NCBI GenBank assembly: GCA_964226685.1
Contig: CAXQRU010000178.1
Span: 1 to 9,322 of the forward strand
Direction of reading: 5' to 3'
DNA from: CAXQRU01 sp964226685
Lineage (GTDB): Bacteria; Pseudomonadota; Gammaproteobacteria; Pseudomonadales; Cellvibrionaceae
Length of the DNA: 9,322 nt
The notes under the pieces are model-generated. The model was given only the letters and a program-made list of their open reading frames with translations. It was not told the DNA's origin and ran no database searches. The stretch's first letter is position 1. The number at the start of each line of letters is the position of its first letter. The translations under genes and the position numbers were made by a program. This document shows positions 1 to 6,401 of the stretch, piece after piece.

Positions 1-19
1 CACGACGCTCTTCCGATCT
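1..19 (+). other. Illumina adapter remnant (left end)
   Basis: The bases cacgacgctcttccgatct match the 3' part of the standard Illumina read-1 (P5-side) adapter exactly. They are not genomic. The aacS reading frame stays open through them by chance, so any translation of positions 2-19 is artificial. The last T is the base that pairs with the A-tail used in ligation. Confidence 0.97.
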
Positions 20-1354
20 CAACAATTAAAAGATATTAAACATAAAATTGAAAGCCTATCAACCGTAGTCGTTGTTTCTGTCATCAACAACCCCATTCAT
101 GATGATGGCTTTATTCCTTATCATGAAAGTTTACAAGCTGAACCTTGCGAGCCTATCAACTTTGCTCAACTGCCTTTCGAGCATCCACTTTATATCATGT
201 ATTCATCGGGAACGACGGGCGTCCCTAAATGCATCGTTCACTGTGCTGGCGGAGCATTATTACAACATTTGAAAGAACATCGCCTGCATGTGAATTTAAA
301 AGCAGGGGAACGATTTTTCTACTTCACCACCTGTGGTTGGATGATGTGGAACTGGTTAGTATCAGGGCTAGCCACTCGAGCCACCCTAGTATTATTCGAC
401 GGTTCACCCTTTTACCCAGAAGCCTCTAGCTTGATGAAAATGTGTGAAGAGGAATCGATCGCCATTTTTGGCACCAGCGCCAAGTACATTGCTGCCCTTG
501 AGAAAGCCGGCGTCAAACCCAAAGAGGATTTTAAGCTCGATGCACTGCATACCGTTCTCTCGACTGGCTCACCATTGTCAGATGAAAGCTTTCAGTACGT
601 CTATCGAGATATAAAATCCGATGTCTGCTTATCCTCGATTTCGGGCGGTACAGATATTATTTCTTGTTTCGCGCTCGGTTGCCCCATTCTGCCCGTTTAT
701 AGTGGAGAATTACAGTGCCGTGGCTTGGGCATGGCCATTGAAATTTGGAACGATCAAGGCCAAAGCGTTCGAGGCGAAAAAGGTGAGTTAGTGTGTACCA
801 AAGCCTTTCCCGTTTGTCCGATTTATTTTTGGAATGATGAGGACAACTCTCGCTTCTTATCGGCCTATTTTGAGCATGATTTTTCTGACAACGTCTGGGC
901 ACATGGCGACTATGCCGAGCTAACTGAACACGATGGTATTATTATTCATGGAAGGTCTGATGCCGTGCTAAACCCCGGAGGGGTGCGCATTGGTACTGCC
1001 GAAATTTACCGACAAGTTGAAAAGCTAGATGAAGTCATCGAAAGTATTTGCATTGGCCAGCAATGGCAAGACGATGTGCGCGTGATACTGTTTGTCGTAT
1101 TAAGAGAAGGGCTAACGCTTTCTGATGACCTTATACAAACCATAAAAAAAACTATACGAGCAGAGACAACGCCAAGGCACGTGCCGGCAAAAATTATTCA
1201 GGTAAGCGATATTCCTAGGACCATTAGCGGAAAAATTGTTGAAATAGCGGTGCGCAATGTCGTCCATGGCAAGCCAGTGAAAAATCAGGATGCTCTGGCC
1301 AACCCAGAAACACTCAAACTTTTTGAAAACATAAAAGAGCTACAAGAAGATTAA
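20..1354 (+). CDS. aacS: Acetoacetyl-CoA synthetase (acetoacetate-CoA ligase), 5'-truncated
   Basis: This ANL-superfamily adenylating enzyme activates acetoacetate with ATP and CoA to acetoacetyl-CoA in the cytoplasm, feeding ketone-body or polyhydroxybutyrate carbon into central metabolism. The frame is open from the adapter junction, leaving 444 residues. The family is usually about 650 long, so roughly 200 N-terminal residues are missing because the insert ends here, not because the gene is broken. Visible in order (fragment numbering) are the P-loop-like motif YSSGTTGVPK (61-70), GGTD (209-212), HGDYAEL (about 295), the GRSD hinge region (311-314) and the C-terminal PRTISGKIVE segment with the catalytic lysine at 405. 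The phrase ISGKIVEIAVRNVVHGKPV is typical of AacS rather than acetyl-CoA synthetase. The internal ATG at 197 lies just before the P-loop and is not the true start. The gene converges on the DUF2489 gene; 125 bp separate the two stops. Confidence 0.93.
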   Translation, partial: QQLKDIKHKIESLSTVVVVSVINNPIHDDGFIPYHESLQAEPCEPINFAQLPFEHPLYIMYSSGTTGVPKCIVHCAGGALLQHLKEHRLHVNLKAGERFFYFTTCGWMMWNWLVSGLATRATLVLFDGSPFYPEASSLMKMCEEESIAIFGTSAKYIAALEKAGVKPKEDFKLDALHTVLSTGSPLSDESFQYVYRDIKSDVCLSSISGGTDIISCFALGCPILPVYSGELQCRGLGMAIEIWNDQGQSVRGEKGELVCTKAFPVCPIYFWNDEDNSRFLSAYFEHDFSDNVWAHGDYAELTEHDGIIIHGRSDAVLNPGGVRIGTAEIYRQVEKLDEVIESICIGQQWQDDVRVILFVVLREGLTLSDDLIQTIKKTIRAETTPRHVPAKIIQVSDIPRTISGKIVEIAVRNVVHGKPVKNQDALANPETLKLFENIKELQED

Positions 1355-1366
1355 TTTTTGAAGCAT

Positions 1367-1450
1367 TGTGTAAGTCTAGCACGCTTCTGACCTGGCAGAT
1401 TCAGTGGGCAGGAGCGCAAGCGCTGCCTAAGAACGTACTGGACTTACGCA
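1367..1450 (+). repeat. Long imperfect inverted repeat / structured element between convergent genes
   Basis: Arm 1367-1383 can pair with arm 1434-1450. Of 17 positions, 16 pair when read as plus-strand RNA: 14 Watson-Crick, two G-U (1369-1448 and 1377-1440), and one C-A mismatch (1380-1437). After a bulged C1384, TTCT 1385-1388 pairs with AGAA 1430-1433. Inside, AGCGC 1413-1417 faces GCGCT 1420-1424, extended by AGG 1410-1412 with CCT 1426-1428 around a bulged G1425. Alternatively GGCAG 1394-1398 can pair with CTGCC 1423-1427. There is no T-run after the distal arm, so it is not a canonical intrinsic terminator. It starts 12 bp after the aacS stop and could be an mRNA 3'-end structure, a small RNA, or a non-autonomous palindromic repeat. 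The function is unknown. Confidence 0.6.
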
Positions 1451-1479
1451 GAGGCAGGATAGACTCAATCAGAGCCTCC

Positions 1480-1938
1480 TTAAAATGCCGCCTGCAGCTT
1501 CTTAGCCGCATCCTTCACAAAATCACTGTATTTCTGCTCTGTTTTCACACGCTCAATATCGTAATTGATTTTTTGTTGTTTGCTAAGCTGCTTCCAAGCA
1601 TCGAGTTTAGGAATATGTGACGTCTCCTCAGCCAACTGATAAATCACACGATATTCATCTTGTCCACTGGCATTAATATCTAAACTATCGAGTAGAGCAC
1701 TAATCCGAATACAACCTTCTGTTAAGGTCAATTGATCATTAAGCATGCCTTGAGCGAGTATTCGAATACTGTTATGAGTCCTTTGTCTTAAAGCCTGCCG
1801 CTCTTTTGCTTGCTTAGCTTGTCTCGCCTCTAGCGCCCGCACCTGAGAAGTGAGACGAATCGCAATGACCGCCAAAACCACAATAATCAACACACCCACA
1901 GCCGCTAAAAACCACCACATAGAATCACCTTTAATCAT
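1480..1938 (-). CDS. DUF2489 family membrane-anchored protein
   Basis: The protein has 152 residues and unknown function. It has one N-terminal transmembrane helix (about 8-27, WWFLAAVGVLIIVVLAVIAI), then a basic, Ala/Gln/Arg-rich coiled-coil stretch (about 28-52), then the conserved part (about 53-150). That part contains SIRILAQGMLNDQLTLTEGCIRISALLDSL and a Lys/Asp-rich C-terminus, which I recognise as DUF2489, a gammaproteobacterial family. The orientation is probably N-terminus in the membrane with the bulk in the cytoplasm; this is an inference. Two starts are plausible. ATG at 1938 is preceded by AAGGT with 7 bases of spacing. ATG at 1920 is preceded by AGGTG with 5 bases and would give 146 residues beginning MWWF. 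I give the longer form, but the second start is equally good. The gene diverges from the protease gene and converges with aacS. Confidence 0.85.
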   Translation of the reverse strand: MIKGDSMWWFLAAVGVLIIVVLAVIAIRLTSQVRALEARQAKQAKERQALRQRTHNSIRILAQGMLNDQLTLTEGCIRISALLDSLDINASGQDEYRVIYQLAEETSHIPKLDAWKQLSKQQKINYDIERVKTEQKYSDFVKDAAKKLQAAF

Positions 1939-1996
1939 ATTTACTACCTTAGTACGAGCCGATCATACCTATGGATTAGCGCTATTTCTAGTACTT

Positions 1997-2010
1997 AATA
2001 CCACGGTATT
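1997..2010. promoter_or_regulatory. Operator-like inverted repeat in divergent intergenic region
   Basis: AATACC-AC-GGTATT is a perfect 6-bp inverted repeat with a 2-bp centre. It sits within an outer pair, ACTTAA (1993-1998) and TTAAGT (2017-2022). It lies between the divergent DUF2489 and subtilase genes (1939-2105), about 59 bp from the first start and 96 bp from the second, where a regulator could act on either. No sigma-70 promoter is convincing here; TGCTATCGT at 2047-2055 is a weak extended -10 candidate for the protease. The repeat is short enough to arise by chance in AT-rich DNA. Confidence 0.3.
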
Positions 2011-2105
2011 TAACCTTTAAGTAGTATGTTTTCGCAAAAAACTCACTGCTATCGTTACGCCTGAGATCTCGCACACATTCACTGATTAAACATAAGGTAT
2101 TTATC

Positions 2106-3938
2106 ATGAGTTACTCCAACTTGGCTTTTAAGAAAACTCTCTTGGGCTGCGCAATTGCCAGCGCGCTATTGAGTATTGGCGCTTATGCCAATGAAGTTGA
2201 AAAAATAAAATTCATCAATGACGAACCCTATCGCTTCATTAAACAAGTCGATAAAGAAGGACAAGTGAAAACCCAAATCATTAACCCTGACGGAGATGCC
2301 ATCAGTGAACGACAAATTCCTGAAGGAAAGACGGAGCTGGTGTCTCAATCTGTGCGAGACTGGATCTATAAAACCCAGAGAAGCGGTTTAACAACAGCGA
2401 CGTTGCCCGTCAACATTGCGCTAGACTTACCTGAAGTCGATCAAGACACTCCCCTTGAGCAAGGTGAAGGCTCTGTGCGAGAAGGCCAGTTTATTGGCGG
2501 CCAATTTAATAATCAAAAAGTGGATGAAAAAACGCTGCATGCACTCAGTGAGCGGGCTGTAAAAGAGCAGTTCGAGCGACGACAAGTCATCGCTAAGGAA
2601 CGACAAAATCAATTACTGTCTTGGGCCAAAACCTATGGCTTATCCGATAGTAAAGGTTTCGAAGAGAGCCTACTCCAAAATCGCTCAAGCTTGACTGTCT
2701 ATGCAACCGCAAAGCAATTAGAGCGCCTAATAGAATCCAATGACCCGTATTTGGTTGGCATTGAAGCGGTAGAAAAACCAAGAGATGATATCAACTCGGC
2801 CATGGCAGATACCAACATTACCAACTGGGCTTTGCCATTTAGCACCACACGCGGTGATGATATCGGGATTTACATGACTGAAAGTGGTTGCGCTAACGAG
2901 TCACGAATCACCAACTATGATCGGCTATCAGGCTCTGAAACCGACCACTCCCGCAACGTAGGCGCTATTATCCGTGCAGTTTCGCCAGATTCCTTCCTAT
3001 ATTGCCGAGGTGGCGCGGTGCTTCCACAAAACAGCGACTTGGACGGTGTTGGCGGCAACCCGCCCATCTATATCATCACTCGCTCTAACAGCAGCAATAA
3101 CACCACCAGCTACAACACTGTCGATAGAGATTGGGATAATTATGCCTACGACAACCTGCTGGCTATCTTCAACAGTGGCGGTAATACCGGTGCAGGAACC
3201 GGCAATGTGCAATCACCAGGTAAAGGATTAAATTTGACTACCGTCGCCAACTACAACGATGCCAATAATACCGTTAGTGGCACCTCTCCATTTGTTGATC
3301 CCGATACCGGCAATGAAAAACCAGAATTAGCTGCCCCCGGGAGCAATATCACAGCCGGCGGCTTCACAATGTCCGGCACCAGTATGTCAACACCCCATGC
3401 AGCGGCTTTTACCGCAGACATGATGTCTAGCTCAACCTATTTGAAGTACCGTCCTTACCTTGCGAAAGCAAAACTGTTGGCGGGAGCCACCGATAGCATT
3501 GCCGGTGGCTATGACAAGGTGGGTCTTGGCGGCATTGACTTTTTGAGCGCACAATACAGTGGCTATTGGTCATGGTGGTCTGGCAGCAATGGCTCATGGA
3601 ACACCTTTGATGGCAATGGCGATGGCTACGTCACCCGCACTGTCTACATCTCAAGCAGCTGGAACAAAGCTCGCGTGGTGCTCGCATGGATGAATCGAGG
3701 CACCTATACATACAACAACAGAAACAATGCTCACCCGATTGGTATGGACTTAGATCTACGAGTTTACGACCCCAATGGTAACTATGTGGGCGGATCATTT
3801 TCATGGGATGACCCTTTTGAATCCGTTAATTTTACTCCAACTGTGTCAGGCTACTACACCTTTAAAATTAACCGCTACGCCAACCGAGATACTAACTCGG
3901 CCCTTAGAATGGGATTATACGTAAACTACTATAACTGA
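2106..3938 (+). CDS. Secreted S8 (subtilisin-like) serine protease with propeptide and PPC-like C-terminal domain
   Basis: This 610-residue protein is an exported endopeptidase precursor. ATG is preceded by AAGGT with 7 bases of spacing. Residues 1-28 form a Sec signal peptide (KK, hydrophobic core, AYA before Asn29). Residues 29 to about 225 look like a propeptide ending in an inhibitor-like segment (SLTVYATAKQLERLIE, 195-210). The catalytic domain shows His281 in TDHSRNVGAI, the oxyanion Asn360 in FNSGGN, ELAAPG at 407-412, and the nucleophile Ser426 in SGTSMSTPHAAA. The Asn-Ser distance of 66 matches subtilisin. The position normally held by Asp in D-S/T-G is Glu259 in TESGC, which is unusual. 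Cys262 and Cys300 could form a disulfide. After about 490 comes a Trp/Tyr/Asn-rich beta-domain with a calcium-loop-like DGNGDG (502-507) and DLDLRVYDPNGN (548-559), resembling pre-peptidase C-terminal domains. The substrate is unknown; nutritional protein degradation outside the cell is an inference. Its 3' end overlaps rmuC by 10 bp. Confidence 0.9.
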   Translation: MSYSNLAFKKTLLGCAIASALLSIGAYANEVEKIKFINDEPYRFIKQVDKEGQVKTQIINPDGDAISERQIPEGKTELVSQSVRDWIYKTQRSGLTTATLPVNIALDLPEVDQDTPLEQGEGSVREGQFIGGQFNNQKVDEKTLHALSERAVKEQFERRQVIAKERQNQLLSWAKTYGLSDSKGFEESLLQNRSSLTVYATAKQLERLIESNDPYLVGIEAVEKPRDDINSAMADTNITNWALPFSTTRGDDIGIYMTESGCANESRITNYDRLSGSETDHSRNVGAIIRAVSPDSFLYCRGGAVLPQNSDLDGVGGNPPIYIITRSNSSNNTTSYNTVDRDWDNYAYDNLLAIFNSGGNTGAGTGNVQSPGKGLNLTTVANYNDANNTVSGTSPFVDPDTGNEKPELAAPGSNITAGGFTMSGTSMSTPHAAAFTADMMSSSTYLKYRPYLAKAKLLAGATDSIAGGYDKVGLGGIDFLSAQYSGYWSWWSGSNGSWNTFDGNGDGYVTRTVYISSSWNKARVVLAWMNRGTYTYNNRNNAHPIGMDLDLRVYDPNGNYVGGSFSWDDPFESVNFTPTVSGYYTFKINRYANRDTNSALRMGLYVNYYN

Positions 3939-5362
3939 TCCTCTACAGACTCCACATCATCGGCTGCCGTCACCGGCAGCCGTTTTTTGGTCTTAGCGCC
4001 CAGCAAACGTAACCGTTCCACCCGCCCCAGCAAATTCCCTCTACCCTCTGTCAAGCGACTTTGCGTCTGCTTGAAACTATCTTGGGTTTTGTCCAAATAT
4101 TTCCCAAGCTCATCCAGTGATTCTAAAATCAATGCAAATTGGTCATAAATACCACCCGCCTGGCGAGCAATTTTTTCTGCATTGTCATGCTGCTTTTGAA
4201 AGCGCCAGATACTCTCAATCGTTCTCAAGGTCGCCATTAACGTGGTCGGGCTCGTCAACACAATATTTTGATCAAAAGCGGCTTTAAACAACGCTGGCTC
4301 ATTTTGAAGCGCCGAAATATAAGCCGCATCAATGGGAATGAAGAGCAATACAAAATCAACGCTGGTGATACCCTCCAGCGCATCATATTTTTTATTGGAC
4401 AACTGCTTAATATGATTTTTCACAGAATCCACATGGCTTTTTATTAACTGCTCTTGCTTTTCAAGATTGCTCTCAGACATCAAGCGCTCATAGTGAGTCA
4501 GCGATACTTTAGCATCGACAATAAGCTGCCTGTTTTCAGGCAAATACAAAACCACATCGGGGTTTCGAGTACTGCCCTTATCATCTTTATAACCAAGCTG
4601 GATATCGTATTCTCTACCCTTTTGTAGCCCAGATTCTTCCAGCAAGCGTTCGAGAATGATCTCTCCCCACAAGCCCTGAGTTTTATTATCACCTTTTAAA
4701 GCCGCCGCCAAATTGACCGCATCTTCACCAATCTTTTGCGTTTGCTGCTGCAGCTCGGTAATTTTTCCAATGAGCTGATTTCGATTAGCATTTTCATTAT
4801 GATAAAGTCGCTCAATTTGCTGGTTGAACTCTGAAAGTTGGGTTCTCAATGGGCTCACCGTCAACGACAAATTTTGTTGACTCTGCTCTTGAAACTGTCT
4901 TTGTTTCTCATCAAAAATTTTATGGGACAACTGCTCAAACTCCTGAGTCAGTTCTTTACGAGTTTGTGTCAACAGCTCTTTTTGTTGAAGGATATATTCC
5001 TCTTGATGCGCCAATTGAGTTTGTAGCGATGAATTCTTCTGACTCAAATCCAACAATTGCTGCTCTTTTTGCTCCAACAACTCATAGGCTCTAGCCAGTT
5101 GACTCAACTGACCCTGAAGCCCGGCTTTTTCCTCAACCGCACTCATTAACTGCTGCTGAAGCGCTCCTGCTCGCTGATCTAAGGCCTCACACTCCTTGAT
5201 ACTCCAACTTAACTGGGTTTGAAGTTCATCGAGTTTGCTCTGCCAATATCGTTTTTGATGAATACTTTGCTGACGACACCAAAGAGCCGTCCCGACCAAG
5301 GCAATTAAAAAGCCTAAAAAGCCCGTCACCAAAAGCCACTGCTGAAAAGAGAGAGCGGACAT
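3929..5362 (-). CDS. rmuC: DNA recombination protein RmuC
   Basis: RmuC limits recombination at inverted repeats and short homologies in E. coli; its biochemistry is poorly defined, and the conserved domain resembles PD-(D/E)xK nucleases. The protein has 477 residues, close to the usual size. It has one N-terminal membrane helix (about 9-28), then a long Gln/Leu/Glu-rich coiled coil (about 35-210), then the RmuC domain (about 215-455). Signature segments are LWGEIILERLLEESGL (231-246), NPDVVLYLP (267-275) and IVDAKVSL (281-288); Asp269, Asp283 and Lys285 fit a nuclease-like D...DxK. Further ones are DFVLLFIPIDAAY (336-348) and SIWRFQKQHDNAEKIA (384-399). The last 30 residues are a basic then acidic tail. 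The stop (TAG, 3929-3931) lies within the protease reading frame. The gene diverges from murI, with 65 bp between the starts. Confidence 0.94.
   Translation of the reverse strand: MSALSFQQWLLVTGFLGFLIALVGTALWCRQQSIHQKRYWQSKLDELQTQLSWSIKECEALDQRAGALQQQLMSAVEEKAGLQGQLSQLARAYELLEQKEQQLLDLSQKNSSLQTQLAHQEEYILQQKELLTQTRKELTQEFEQLSHKIFDEKQRQFQEQSQQNLSLTVSPLRTQLSEFNQQIERLYHNENANRNQLIGKITELQQQTQKIGEDAVNLAAALKGDNKTQGLWGEIILERLLEESGLQKGREYDIQLGYKDDKGSTRNPDVVLYLPENRQLIVDAKVSLTHYERLMSESNLEKQEQLIKSHVDSVKNHIKQLSNKKYDALEGITSVDFVLLFIPIDAAYISALQNEPALFKAAFDQNIVLTSPTTLMATLRTIESIWRFQKQHDNAEKIARQAGGIYDQFALILESLDELGKYLDKTQDSFKQTQSRLTEGRGNLLGRVERLRLLGAKTKKRLPVTAADDVESVEDQL
3961..3988 (+). terminator. Intrinsic terminator of the subtilase gene, inside the rmuC coding end
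   Basis: A perfect 9-bp GC-rich stem, CGGCTGCCG (3961-3969) with CGGCAGCCG (3974-3982), has a 4-base loop TCAC and is followed by six T's (3983-3988). It starts 23 bp after the protease stop, in the correct orientation for it. It lies wholly inside the antisense rmuC frame, where it encodes RmuC residues near KKRLPVTAAD (about 459-468). Confidence 0.88.
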
Positions 5363-5375
5363 AAAAAAAAACCTG
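5363..5375 (-). promoter_or_regulatory. rmuC ribosome binding site with a nine-T spacer
   Basis: Read on the minus strand, the sequence before the rmuC ATG is CAGG followed by nine T's. The Shine-Dalgarno core (5372-5375) is short. The spacer is a pure homopolymer, so a length change by slippage would alter SD-ATG spacing without touching the coding frame. Confidence 0.45.
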
Positions 5376-5395
5376 TATCATTGATTGATGTGACT

Positions 5396-5404
5396 TTATG
5401 ATAA
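5396..5404. promoter_or_regulatory. Symmetric -10 element candidate for divergent rmuC and murI
   Basis: TTATGATAA is palindromic around its central G. It offers a -10 hexamer to both strands: TATGAT (5397-5402) towards murI and TATCAT (complement of 5398-5403) towards rmuC. Leaders would be roughly 20 bases for murI and 30 for rmuC. Neither side has a good -35 hexamer at 16-18 bp, so this rests on position and the -10 alone. No clear Shine-Dalgarno sequence precedes murI. Confidence 0.35.
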
Positions 5405-5427
5405 CACTTCCGAATTGATTAACGATA

Positions 5428-6210
5428 ATGAGCACTGTTTTAGTTTTTGACTCAGGAGTTGGCGGACTCAGCATTGCTAATGCCATCATGACCAAACTTC
5501 CCTATGTCAGTATCAAATACGTCAGCGACAACGAAGCTTTTCCCTACGGTACTCAGGCTGAGCATGAGCTACTGGCTCGAACGCTTAACGTCTTGAAAAC
5601 AGCCCAACCAATCATTCAGGCTAAAGTCATCGTTATTGCCTGCAACACCGCTAGCACCATCGTTTTACCAGCGCTACGAGCCGAATTCTCGATTCCTATT
5701 GTTGGTGTAGTTCCCGCCATAAAACCTGCCGCTGCATTGTCTACCACCAAAACGATTGGCCTTTTGGCAACTCCTGGAACCGTATCCAGACCTTATACAG
5801 ATCAGCTAATCACTGATTTTGCAAGCCACTGTGAAGTCATAAAGTTTGGTTCAGGCAGGCTAGTCACTATGGCTGAAGAAAAACTTAGAGGCATTGCCGT
5901 CAACCCCAATGAACTCCATGAATTGCTAGCACCCTTGCACCTGAGCAAAATAGATACTGCCGTTTTAGCATGTACACATTTTCCACTACTGACAAGCGAA
6001 CTATCAGAGTCTTTACCCCACATCAAACACTGGGTTGATTCAGGAGATGCCATTGCAAGGCGCGTCAGTGAATTCGTTGAAGCGGGCTCGTCAGTCTCTC
6101 ATACCTATTATTACACTAAAGAAGAGCTGGCTATCCATCAACTTGAGCCAGCATTAAGAGAGCGTCAATTTAGTGCCTTTAACCTTATTCAAATGCAACA
6201 AAAGGTGTAA
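5428..6210 (+). CDS. murI: Glutamate racemase
   Basis: MurI interconverts L- and D-glutamate without cofactor in the cytoplasm, supplying D-Glu for peptidoglycan. The protein has 260 residues, slightly shorter than the E. coli enzyme (about 285) and near the common bacterial length. The N-terminus STVLVFDSGVGGLSI carries the conserved Asp8 and Ser9, and NEAFPYGTQ (35-43) is the substrate-loop motif. The two catalytic cysteines are Cys72 in IACNTAST and Cys182 in LACTHFPLL, with His184 alongside. All key residues are present, so it should be active. The start is fixed by the DSG motif lying 8 residues in. The upstream leader has no recognisable Shine-Dalgarno sequence. It is a single gene: divergent from rmuC and followed by 191 bp before the next gene. 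Confidence 0.96.
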   Translation: MSTVLVFDSGVGGLSIANAIMTKLPYVSIKYVSDNEAFPYGTQAEHELLARTLNVLKTAQPIIQAKVIVIACNTASTIVLPALRAEFSIPIVGVVPAIKPAAALSTTKTIGLLATPGTVSRPYTDQLITDFASHCEVIKFGSGRLVTMAEEKLRGIAVNPNELHELLAPLHLSKIDTAVLACTHFPLLTSELSESLPHIKHWVDSGDAIARRVSEFVEAGSSVSHTYYYTKEELAIHQLEPALRERQFSAFNLIQMQQKV

Positions 6211-6250
6211 TGCGCGCCAATTATTACCTGAGAGACTCATTTTGATAGAC

Positions 6251-6330
6251 AAAGATGCTATATTGTTGAATGCGTGGGCGTTTTTAAAATTTTTTTGCCT
6301 TTTGTAAGCCATTTGCGTAAAAAGATGCTA
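6251..6330 (+). promoter_or_regulatory. Upstream region of the binding-protein gene: 10-bp direct repeat and extended -10
   Basis: AAAGATGCTA occurs twice, at 6251-6260 and 6321-6330, exactly 70 bp apart, within the 191-bp gap between murI and the binding-protein gene. The first copy runs into TGCTATATT (6256-6264), a good extended -10 (TGn plus TATATT), which would give a leader of about 130 bases. Between the copies is an A/T-run tract (6282-6297). The repeats may be regulator sites or chance. The rest of the gap shows only a weak TGAG-AGA-CTCA-TTTT hairpin (6229-6243) after murI. Confidence 0.35.
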
Positions 6331-6401
6331 GCCTTAATGAAGAATATATCCATAATTAGCCATAATCTGAATAACTACCTAGTGACGACCAGGAGAATAG
6401 T

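Noticed and set aside
657..902. Minus-strand ORF inside aacS
   Set aside because: It is antisense to clearly conserved adenylation motifs. Its composition (Arg/His/Cys rich) is typical of a shadow frame.
1367..1450. Integron attC site
   Set aside because: Size, bulged base and palindromic shape fit, but the arms lack the conserved AAC and GTT core-site triplets on either strand, and the flanking genes are not a cassette array.
1367..1450. Insertion of a MITE with target duplication
   Set aside because: The flanking GAAGCAT and GAGGCAG are similar but not identical, and no clean duplication or second copy is present in the window. Left open only as an alternative for the structured element.
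2997..3231. Overlapping ORFs on both strands inside the protease gene
   Set aside because: They lack ribosome sites and recognisable motifs, and are explained as out-of-frame shadows of the real coding frame.
6229..6243. Intrinsic terminator of murI
   Set aside because: TGAG-AGA-CTCA-TTTT has only a 4-bp stem with a 3-base loop, which is too weak to call.
6210..6245. Short leader-peptide ORF (11 codons) starting on the murI stop codon
   Set aside because: It has an AGG 4 bases upstream, but it shows no run of regulatory codons or attenuator structure and is within chance expectation.
6270..6320. Sigma-54 promoter for the binding-protein gene
   Set aside because: No GG and GC pair at the -24/-12 spacing with TGGCA and TTGC context on the plus strand.
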